From: Hansfordia pulvinata
Taxonomy: Eukaryota > Ascomycota > Sordariomycetes > Xylariales
Assembly: GCA_006538405.1 (NCBI GenBank)
Contig: BJKQ01000002.1
Span: forward strand, 1,116,001 to 1,180,000
Direction: 5' to 3'
Length of the DNA: 64,000 nucleotides
This document shows, in pieces, positions 56,452 to 64,000 of this stretch (its first letter is position 1; every line of letters begins with the position of its first letter). The notes below the pieces were generated by a model. The model was not told where the DNA came from and searched no databases. It saw only the letters and a list, made by a program, of their open reading frames with translations. Both the position numbers and the translations under genes were made by a program.

Positions 56452-57797
56452 TCAGCTCTCCTCGTATAGGCCCATCAGCCCGCTGCGCAGCCGCTTGCGC
56501 GCCTCGGCCTCGGCGCGGCGGTTGTTCTCGAGGTCCGTCACCCTCTGCTGCAGCTCGGCGATGCGCACCTCGGCGGCCCGGACGGCCTGCCGCGAGGCGT
56601 CGCGCCCGCGCTCGAGGCCCTTGGCCTTGGCGGCGTGGCGGTCCAACGCGGCCCGCACGGACTGCGTCAGGGCCTCGGGCAGCCGCTGGTCCTTCAAAAT
56701 GTCCATCACCTCGGTCGTGATCGAGGTGGAGCCGTCCTGCTGGGACGAGGACGGCGTCGAGGAGGCGGGGGACTGCGCCCGCGCACCAGCGCCGCCGCCG
56801 GGGGTGGACAGGGCGGTAGAGAACAGACCCCTCTCGTCGGTCCGTTGCCTCTTGGCGGCGGGCGTCGCTGTCGCCCCCATGTCTTTGCCATCGCCGCCGC
56901 CAGTCTCCGGTCCGCTCCTTTGAGGCTCCGCGAACAGAACCCGGCGGACAGGCTTGCCAGTCACCGGTGTGGCCATGCCATGCGCCAAGTCGACGGCCCT
57001 GCCGGAGCTGGTGGCCGGGGTGGCGGGCTGCTTTGGGGCGACGGAAGAAGAAGGAGGGGGTTTGGTCTTGCTGGCGGAGTTGTCCGTGATGGCTACGAGC
57101 TCCTCCTCTTCCCCTGAGGAGAAGTCGCCAAAGTCGTCCTGCTGCGCGTCGTCGACGCGCTTGCGCTTGGCGCCCGAGGCCGCGGGGGCCTCGCCGAGCG
57201 ACGGCGGGGCTTGGGCGCTGCTGCTCGGCCCGCTGCCCCTGAGCGTGGCGGTGCTCTGCGTCGCACTGTTGCTGGAGACGCCGGAGCTGGCGTCGAAGGG
57301 CATGTCGGCCAGCCTGGTGACGGGGGTCCTGTCGTCGCCGGCGGTTCTGGAGGGGCCGGCGCGCGGGTGATGCTGGCGTGGAGGGTGGTCTGCTTCTTCT
57401 GCTTGCGGGAGGGCGTCTGGGGAGGCTGGTGCTGGGAGGCGGCGGCGGCGGCGGCGGCGGCGGAGGGCTGGGCCTCGCTACGCGAGTTGCTGAGGACGGC
57501 GCCCATCTCACGGGCGCGGGCGTCCTCGGCCCACAGGAAGAAGCGGCACTGATTCTGCTTGGCCTTGTCCTTCTGGCAGGTGTAGAAGCTGCGGCCCTTG
57601 TTGGCAGTCTCGCGCCGGACCTGGAGCGAGAGGGCGGGCAGGCGCGGCTCGCAGTTGCAGTACCAGATGCCCTCGCGAAACAGGCCGTCGAGGCGATGCT
57701 TGCTCGGGCTGCGAGGCGGGCCTCGCTTGGAGGAGGAGGAAGAAGAAGAAGAAGAAGCAGAAGCCATGGCGGACTTTGTGGGCGAGAGCCTCTTCAT
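56452..57797 (-). CDS. GRF zinc-finger protein with C-terminal coiled coil, one apparent frameshift
   Basis: GRF-type zinc fingers bind single-stranded DNA ends and occur in topoisomerase III, APE2, NEIL3 and, as here, in small fungal nuclear proteins. The finger lies at about residues 44-93 with Cys 47, 49, 74 and 84 and the name-giving GRSFYTC, then CRFFLW. The middle is low complexity (Ala9, then SRKQKKQTTLHASITR, a possible PCNA-interaction-like QTTL). Later come KRKRVDD and acidic FGDFSSGEEEELVAI. The C-terminus (VRIAELQQRVTDLENNRRA to GLMGLYEES) is a coiled coil. After ASITRAP the natural continuation (GPSRTAGDDRTPVTRLADMP) is in another frame: one base is missing somewhere within 57303-57370. 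With it the protein has 448 residues. ATG 57797 is the first in-frame one; 57767 is the alternative. Confidence 0.83.
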
Positions 57798-59021
57798 GGC
57801 TGCGCGGAACGGTGAAGTATACGAGATCTCTGCCGATGAGGAATTCAGGGGTTGAAGCGCGCCAGTAGTCAAGTCACACCGACAAGACGGCGCAAATGCA
57901 TGCCGGGGAGGGGGAGGGGGAGAGTACCTATGGATGGAGAGGTGGATCGAAGGGGAGGGGCTCGAGTATGCGATGAGGAACCACGATCAGCCAGAGGGGG
58001 GGATGTAAGGACAGGACGAGTCTTTGAGGGCCCGGCCTGGGACCAGGTCAAGAGAGGGTATTCATAGGCCAGAGGGGAAGTGGTTGTCCGGTTGATTACT
58101 GGGGTGTGAAGATGGGCGGCACCAAGCTGTGATGCATGGAATCGATTCAATGCGGATAGGAAACCAAGAAGTGCGTGGCGGGTCAGCTCATGTGCTCATG
58201 TACTCGTAGCGCTTTGGTGGCGGGTTTTAGTGGGGCTCTGGGATGGCTTACACTGGAAGCCGCGATACACGTACTCGTAACAGGTTAGATACGAGTACTA
58301 GGTAGGTAAGCAACAAAGGGAAATAGAGATGTACCCATAGATCAGATGCAGCTTAGCGGGGTCGGCATGTTTCGGCGGGGTGACGGGACGTACCGCAAGC
58401 CAATTGACGCAGATGGCAACCGCCAGCGGATTCGTGGAGGGCACTTTCAGGCAATGCAACGTCAAGTGCGAGTACTCGTACGGCGAGTGGCCCGTTTCTT
58501 CGCGGGTTGGTTCACGAGTATCCGTACCCATTACGACTAGGTATGCTTTCATTCGGTTCCATGCGAGTGCTCATTTCAAGTAAGTTGAACCCGCGCAAGA
58601 ACAAAAATCACACAGCGGCAAGGTATGCTCACTCCGTACTCTCTTCCTTGCTGCGCGAGATGCACGTCGGAGGACAATCCATGCAAGCAGAGCTCTGGTG
58701 CTCCTGGCCGCATCTGAGATCGAACTGCACGGCGAACCAGGGACCGACGCTGTTGGCGCAGCAACCAGCCAACGCCGCTCCAGCAATAGGGAAGCAACCA
58801 AGGTATAGGTCAGGTAGGTACGCATCAGGGTATATATAATAGAAAAGTCGCAAACCGCGAGGACTTGCTCAAACACCGCAACCATGAGAGCAGCACGCCC
58901 TCGTGCACCCCAAGTCACATCACATATAGTAGACATGGACACCCGGGCCAGGAACCTGGAAGACTCCTGGCACCCGCCCTCTTCCCGCCACGCGGTGACC
59001 GCTCGCTCTCCAAGTGGGAAT

Positions 59022-59052
<31 letters not shown>

Positions 59053-59097
59053 ACTTAGAACATTGCCATCGCGCATACGCACACAAGGCACCCCTTT
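57798..59097. other. Intergenic between the GRF gene start and the ELMO gene end
   Basis: Has several copies of TACTCGTA-type words at 58199-58520 and a TC microsatellite (59021-59048) that probably lies in the 3' UTR of the ELMO gene. A TATATATAA at about 58832 faces the plus strand with no gene behind it. Confidence 0.5.
59021..59048. repeat. (TC)14 microsatellite
   Basis: Uninterrupted, about 50 bases beyond the stop codon of the ELMO gene. Confidence 0.95.
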
Positions 59098-61320
59098 TCA
59101 GATCTCGTACCAAAAGTCGTGGTCTAGGCCCTCCCGGCTCGGTACGATCCCCGCGCTCTCCGGCGGCCCCGCGTACGCCGCGTCGGTCCGGAAGTTGAGC
59201 CGCCGGATCTTGAACCCGTAGTCCCCGACCAGCTTGGTCAGCTTCTGCGTCTCGGCCGTGATGGGCGACTGGTCCAGCAGCATGAGCAGGCCGTCCAGCC
59301 ACTCCGACGCCAGGCTGTGGTTCACCGGGTGCAGCGTCAGCAGCGCGTGCTCCTCCCCGCCGCCGGGCCCCTTGCGCGCCTTCTCCGCCTCCTCCACGCT
59401 GGTGTAGCAGTAGATGGTGATTTTGGTGGCCGGCTTCCCCGGGGCCGACTTCTCGCCGCCGCCGCCCCCTGCACCGTCTGCCGCCTGTGGCTCGTCCGTC
59501 GACCCCGACACGTTGGAGACGACCGAGCTGACCGTCATGAGATCCAGCCTCTCGCCCAGCGAGTCCAGGCCGGGCTCCTGGGCGGTCCGCAGCGCAAAGT
59601 CGGCGTAGTGCAGGTACCGCCGGTTGTGCGACAGCTTGGCGTACCTCCAGAGGGTCCCGTCCGTGGCCCGGCGCAGCGCGGCCGCGTCCCCGCCCTTGCT
59701 GTCCTTCCGCGGCGCCGGCTTGGAGAACCAGGACCCGGCCAGCAGGCATCGTATCCGCTGCTCCTTGACGAACGTGAGGGACTCCTGCTTCAGGTCGTCC
59801 CGCACCTGCACGAGGTGCTTGCCCCACTGGTCCTCGAACGAGAGCTCCAGCAGCTCCATCTGCAGGTCGCGCAGCCGCCCGCAGTCGTACTCCTGGAGGT
59901 CCTCCTCGACCTCGACGACGTCCTTGGAGCGGGTGGCCTGGCCCACGACCTGGTCGATCAGGATGCGCTCCAGCTCGACCACCTTGTCAAAGTCGCACCG
60001 CTGCGCGCCTGTGGCCTTCCACAGCCGGAAGAACGCGTGGAGACTCGCCGTGTGCAACCTGGACCACTGCAGGATCAGCGGGTGGAAGAGCTTCTCCGAG
60101 TGCTTGCCGTCCTCTGATTGGTACACGCGCGCCTCCTCCATGTCGGCCTTGTCGCACTCGAAGTGGTCGTAGAGCACCAGCGTCACCGCCAGGCTGGCCC
60201 GGGCCACGGGACACCGGTCGTCGAGGGGCTTGGTGGACTGCTCGAGAAGCAGCTTCTGGAAGTTGTCCTCGTTCTTCCTCACAAAGTCCGTCACGTCCAT
60301 CATGCCGAGGAAGCCGGCCTCCTCAAACTCGGAGGCCGGGCTCTCCGTCTCGAAGCCCAGCCGCCTCCACTTCTCCGGGTTGTGCCTCCTGCTGCCCTTC
60401 TTGCCCAGCTCCGCCGGCTCCTCGCCCCCCTTGGCACCGCCGTTCCCATTCCCGTTAACGTTCCCGATCCCGTTCCCGTTCCCGTTCCCGTTGACGTGGT
60501 CGCGCGTGGGCGCGCTGGCCAGGTGGAGGGCCTTGAGGGCCCGGCGGTGCTCCGGGCGCTCGAGGTCGATGCGGACCTCGCGCCACTTGCGCAGCAGCAC
60601 CTTTGTCAGGTTCTGGAACTCGAGGAGCGGGTGCGCCAGGTCGACGAGCGCGGAGCTCTGCATGAGGCTGTAGACGGCCTTGATGAGGCCGAGGTCCTGC
60701 AGGCGCTTGATGAACTTGGGCCACTCCTCGCCGGTGCCGGTGGTCTTGCCGTTGGCCTCGTTGTTGTCCTCGCTGGAGATGGCGTCGCGGATGAGGGCGT
60801 TGATGAGGGTCAGCGAGTTGGCGCACAGGGCGTGGTCGGCGGAGGACAGCTGCTTTATCACGTGGTCGAAGAACTGGGGGTAGACGGCGACGGCGGGCTT
60901 GAGGGCGCGGAAGCCAAAGGTGCCGGGGGTGCGGATGACGTCGTCCTCGGCGGACTGGGAGTGGCTGACGAGGGCGACGAGGATGGACATGGCGCCGCGC
61001 AGGATGTTGACCAGGGGGTTGTTGACGACCTGGTCGACGACGCGCTCGACCAGGTCGCCGGCGGTGGGGCCTTCGAAGATCTCCCAGCCCATGTCGACCT
61101 CGAGCAGGCGGGTCAGGCTCTGGAGGGAGTAGGCGAGGGTGTTGCCCGAGTTTGTCATGATGAGGCGGCGCAGGATGACGAGGCCGCCGGAGGAGATGAA
61201 GACGTCGGCAAAGGAAGGGTCGTTGATGGAGGACTGCAGCTTGAAGACGGCCATTTTCCGGACGGCATCCTCGTCGCTGGCCAGCCGCGACAGCAGCGAG
61301 GGGATGTCGGCCTGGTCCAT
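59098..61320 (-). CDS. ELMO/CED-12 family protein (Rho-family GEF adaptor)
   Basis: Single exon, 740 residues. ELMO proteins partner with DOCK-type exchange factors to activate Rac/Rho GTPases in actin and polarity control; in fungi they work with a DOCK homologue. The N-terminus (MDQADIPSLLSRLASDEDAVRKMAVFKLQ) opens an armadillo-like repeat region, with SGGLVILRRLI, SGNTLAYSLQSLTRLLE, NNPLVNILRGAMSILVAL and ALCANSLTLINALIRDA as helices to about residue 270. A NG-repeat linker (HVNGNGNGNGIGN) precedes the ELMO domain, roughly 300-500 (GFLGMMDVTDFVRKNEDNF, CPVARASLAVTLVLYDHF). Residues 560-730 fold as a PH domain (LAGSWFSKPAPRK, GTLWRYAKLSHNRRYLHYADF, ITIYCYTSVEEAEKA, WLDGLLMLLDQSP). The frame is intact throughout. 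The start is a unique ATG at 61320. Confidence 0.93.
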   Translation of the reverse strand: MDQADIPSLLSRLASDEDAVRKMAVFKLQSSINDPSFADVFISSGGLVILRRLIMTNSGNTLAYSLQSLTRLLEVDMGWEIFEGPTAGDLVERVVDQVVNNPLVNILRGAMSILVALVSHSQSAEDDVIRTPGTFGFRALKPAVAVYPQFFDHVIKQLSSADHALCANSLTLINALIRDAISSEDNNEANGKTTGTGEEWPKFIKRLQDLGLIKAVYSLMQSSALVDLAHPLLEFQNLTKVLLRKWREVRIDLERPEHRRALKALHLASAPTRDHVNGNGNGNGIGNVNGNGNGGAKGGEEPAELGKKGSRRHNPEKWRRLGFETESPASEFEEAGFLGMMDVTDFVRKNEDNFQKLLLEQSTKPLDDRCPVARASLAVTLVLYDHFECDKADMEEARVYQSEDGKHSEKLFHPLILQWSRLHTASLHAFFRLWKATGAQRCDFDKVVELERILIDQVVGQATRSKDVVEVEEDLQEYDCGRLRDLQMELLELSFEDQWGKHLVQVRDDLKQESLTFVKEQRIRCLLAGSWFSKPAPRKDSKGGDAAALRRATDGTLWRYAKLSHNRRYLHYADFALRTAQEPGLDSLGERLDLMTVSSVVSNVSGSTDEPQAADGAGGGGGEKSAPGKPATKITIYCYTSVEEAEKARKGPGGGEEHALLTLHPVNHSLASEWLDGLLMLLDQSPITAETQKLTKLVGDYGFKIRRLNFRTDAAYAGPPESAGIVPSREGLDHDFWYEI

Positions 61321-61810
61321 GGCGGGCGGAGGAGGAGGAGGAGGGTGTCGTCAAGCTGTGCAGCCAGCATGCATGCAGGCAGGCACGCAAGCAGGCGGGC
61401 GGGGCGTGGGTGCGCTCGCGGTGCGCGGCGGCGAGGCGGCGACGAACTATAGGGATGGGATGGTCGGCAGGTAGGGGTCGGGGATTCCGGGGGCGGCGGC
61501 GTCGTCGTCGTCGTCGTCGGCAGCGGCGGCGGCGACGGGCGTTAGCAGCGGCAGCGACAGCGCAAGGTTGGAGGTTGCGTGGTGGTGGTAGGCAGGTTCA
61601 GGGGGGGGAGGGGGGTTTAATTTGACGCGAATATCGAGGCGCGTCGAGATCGGGGCCGGGGTCCGGCCTGGGGGCGGGTGCTAAAGAGAGTAGCGTCCAG
61701 GGTGGAAGATTGGAGTCAGCAGCGCATTGCGTGTCTGCAGGACCGGCTCATGGCAATTGGCGAGTGACGCAGGGTTCAATCTGTTGCAGACGGGTGGGTG
61801 TAGGCAGTCG

Positions 61811-61850
<40 letters not shown>

Positions 61851-62717
61851 GGGCTGCGATGCGGGCTTGCGACAGCGTTGAGGGTTGACACTCTGTCGAG
61901 GGGCGGCAGGTAACCACTCATCAGACCCTGTATGTATAGGTGCGGTAGGTACTCACGGTACTCAAGGTAAATGGTTGGACCCCTGTCTCACGATCCTCGG
62001 AAACCGTACTGGTCGTGGGTACTCGTACGTACGGACAATCCACGTAATCGTCAGCGTTACGGCTCCAGACCCACCATCTCGAACATTGGTAGGTCGTTTC
62101 CGTTTCCTGCCCCATGGACATAAGGTACCTAGGTAACCTTTGCTTCCACATGATCCACGACCGCGCAGCCTGGGCTTGGGCTTGTCAGATCAGTCGGGAT
62201 TGTCGCATGCACTCCCCATCACTCCATGCACTGTCGTTTCCATTGGATCTCACACAGCTTCTCGTGTCTTACCCTATGTACATGGCCTAGGCGAGAACTT
62301 TAACTCATGTTGGGTAATACCTGGGTCATGCAACCCCGATCCGCGAGCTGCACGCACTTTGGACCCTTACGTCACAGAGATGGTAATTTCAGTCGCGAGA
62401 GAAGTGTGAGTAAGGGATAGAGAGACAGGTGCTCTGCCCGTCTCAGCCCGCCGTTTCGGATATCGTAGGCCGCCTCGCCACGTACGAGTACTGCTGCTGC
62501 TGCTGCTGCTCGACAGATACCTACGCGCTCCCAAGTCCTGCTCCATCGTGTCCAGGCCTGCCCCATCAATCAGGACCGCTTACCAGAACAACCTCGCTTC
62601 ATCTCGCCAGAGCAGAAACCCACACGGCCCTTCTCCCCCAAGCCCTACAGTGCACCCATGACGACTTTTCCCAGAGGCAGATACTGCCCTCCTCGACAGC
62701 ACCGGAGCCTCCTTCTC
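61321..62717. other. Intergenic between the ELMO and transporter genes
   Basis: Two GTC/TCG trinucleotide arrays (about 61497-61520 and 61813-61849), GTACTCGTAC at 62019-62028 and GTACGAGTAC at 62482-62491. No gene seen. Confidence 0.5.
61813..61849. repeat. (GTC)12 trinucleotide repeat
   Basis: Perfect array in non-coding sequence upstream of the ELMO gene. Frames across it give runs of Arg, Val or Asp by chance. Confidence 0.9.
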
Positions 62718-64000
62718 TCACTCGAGCTTGGCCGGGCCGGCGTGCGCCTCGGCGTGGACGTCCTCGCCCTTCTCCTTGCGGTCGATGACGGCCTGGATCT
62801 CCGACTCGAGGCGCGAGCCGCCCTTGCGCGTCTTCCAGGGCGCCGCGGCCCCCTTGGCGAACAGCAGCTCCACCTCCTCGATGGTCTTGCCGCACGTCTC
62901 CGGGTAGCCCACGAACGCCTGCACCGCCGACGCCAGGCACAGCACGCCGAAGACGATGAAGACCTGGCCCTTGATGTTCTGGAACGCGGGCGGCGTGAAC
63001 ATGCCCAGCGCAAAGTTGAACACCCAGTTGGCCACCGCCGCCAGCGACATGCCCCACGCCCGCGTCCCCAGCGACCACACCTCGGCCGCGTAGATCCACG
63101 CCACCGGCGCCAGCGTCAGCGCGTACGCGATGATGAGCAGGTAGCAGAACGCAATCACCGTGTGCGCCGGCGGGCCCGTCACCTGGATCACCACGTTGGC
63201 GTTGCCCCCGACGCCCCCCGGCACGTCCACCCCGTAGTTCATCAGCAGGCCCCCTACCACAAAGTGGCACACCCCCATCGCCACCGAGCCCCAGATCAGC
63301 AGGCCCCGGCGCCCCGTCTTGTTGATGAAGGTGAACGTCACCAGCGTGAATCTGCGCAAAAAGGAGAGGGCGGGCATGCATGTCAGCTCGGCCCCAGGCA
63401 CGTAGGAGGTAGACAAGTAACAAGGAATCCTCGCGGACCAAAACTCACGCGATAAATAGGGCATACTGCACCCCGGCCGAGATCATGTTGGTGTCGCCCG
63501 AGAGGTTGGCCATGAGGAAGACGTAGGGCATGTAGTACACCATGACGTTGGCTCCGCTCATTTGCTACGCCACGGTCAGTACTGTCAGGGCACATACGTT
63601 TCTCATGAATAGGTTGGGTAGAGAGAGGGCCTCGAAGCGGTCCCCCCCCCCCCCCCCCCTTCCGGGTCGTCCTTACCTGCCACGCCTGCACGCTCATCCC
63701 GGCCACGGTGCGCTTCCACATGCCGTTGACAAAGAACTTCTTCCAGCCACGGACCGACTCGCGCTCGGCCACGAGCACCGTGTGGATCTCCTCCCACTCG
63801 GCGACGACGAGCGGGTCGTCCTTGTTGCCCCGCGCCTGGATGTCGGCCAGCACCTGGATCGCCTCGGCCTCGCGCCCGACCTTGGCCAGCCAGCGCGGCG
63901 ACCGCGGCAGGAAGGGCAGGCCGATCATGAGAAGCACGCAGGGGATGAACTGGATGCCCCAGGCCGTCCGGAACGATGCCGTGCCCTCGATCTTGGTGCA
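62718..64000 (-). CDS. MFS sugar transporter, C-terminal part, cut by the right window edge
   Basis: Plasma-membrane sugar porter family (hexose, pentose or quinate; the substrate is not decided by sequence). Exons visible are 64000-63677 (continuing beyond the window), 63564-63449 and 63351-62718, 357 residues in frame. Visible motifs: FLPRSPRWLAKVGREAEA, the family PESPRWL region after TM6 with R in place of E; the large cytoplasmic loop with VAEWEEI; QMSGANVMVYYMPYVF, the TM7 QxxGxN type motif; FINKTGRRGLL, the TM8-9 loop DxxGRR with N for D; and PETCGKTIEEVELLF, the family PETKGxxLEE signature after TM12. About six TM segments are seen in the window. The N-terminal half, with the first six TMs, is missing only because the window ends. 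The first intron contains C18 (G18 on the transcript). Confidence 0.93.
63642..63659. repeat. C18 homopolymer in an intron of the sugar transporter gene
   Basis: G18 on the transcript strand, about 20 bases after the GTAAGG donor of a 112-base intron. Confidence 0.9.

Noticed and set aside
60118..61452. 444-codon plus-strand open frame opposite the ELMO gene
   Set aside because: Composition is Val/Leu/Glu/Gly-biased, as expected for an antisense shadow; the minus strand has clear ELMO and PH motifs.

Overview
This window is nuclear DNA of a filamentous ascomycete (Pezizomycotina, most likely a GC-rich Sordariomycete). The reasons are short introns with GTRNGT donors and CAG/TAG acceptors, an adenosine kinase, uL2, Vid21, Spp2, INSIG, MAK11 and 2,4-dienoyl-CoA reductase of filamentous-fungal type, and a Zn2Cys6 regulator. 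Genes are spaced widely and none form an obvious operon or cluster. I see no rRNA, convincing tRNA, transposase, CRISPR array or viral gene.

Layout. 0.8-6.4 kb: adenosine kinase (-), cytosolic ribosomal protein uL2 (-), and a divergent Yra1/REF-like RRM protein (+) with a GC-AG first intron. 8.6-10.3 kb: a double-RING plus LON-domain protein of the CrgA/LONRF type (-). 15.8-20.4 kb: a secreted histidine-phosphatase-fold protein (-) and an INSIG sterol-regulator homologue (-). 25.3-33.9 kb: the ribosome-biogenesis WD40 protein MAK11 (-) and the NuA4 scaffold Vid21/Eaf1 (-), which I rebuilt as three exons coding for 1896 residues. 37.2-42.3 kb: splicing factor Spp2 (+), a membrane-anchored SDR (+), and a convergent peroxisomal 2,4-dienoyl-CoA reductase (-). 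43.1-48.9 kb: a PaiB-type FMN split-barrel protein (-), a class I glutamine amidotransferase (+) and a Zn2Cys6 transcription factor (+). 49.7-57.8 kb: an Atg33-like mitophagy protein (+), an unassigned 424-residue protein (+) and a GRF zinc-finger protein (-). 59.1-64 kb: an ELMO/CED-12 protein (-) and the C-terminal part of an MFS sugar transporter (-) that runs off the right edge.

Two things stand out. First, five separate genes (INSIG, PaiB, amidotransferase, Atg33-like, GRF) are each intact except for exactly one missing base. In four of them the base could be lost from a short G/C run; in the GRF gene a run is only one of several possible sites. This points to systematic indel error in the assembly or a shared mutational bias, and less to five unrelated pseudogenes. 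Second, a 10-mer, GTACGAGTAC, recurs at least a dozen times, always outside the coding exons, together with GGTACC/TACCTACC-type words. It is concentrated in the large gene-free gaps (10.3-15.8, 20.4-25.3, 33.9-37.2 and 50.5-55.0 kb).

The genes are mostly housekeeping (purine salvage, translation, splicing, chromatin, lipid and sterol metabolism, autophagy). I found no convincing new multi-gene system. The intergenic motif family is the best candidate for something undescribed.
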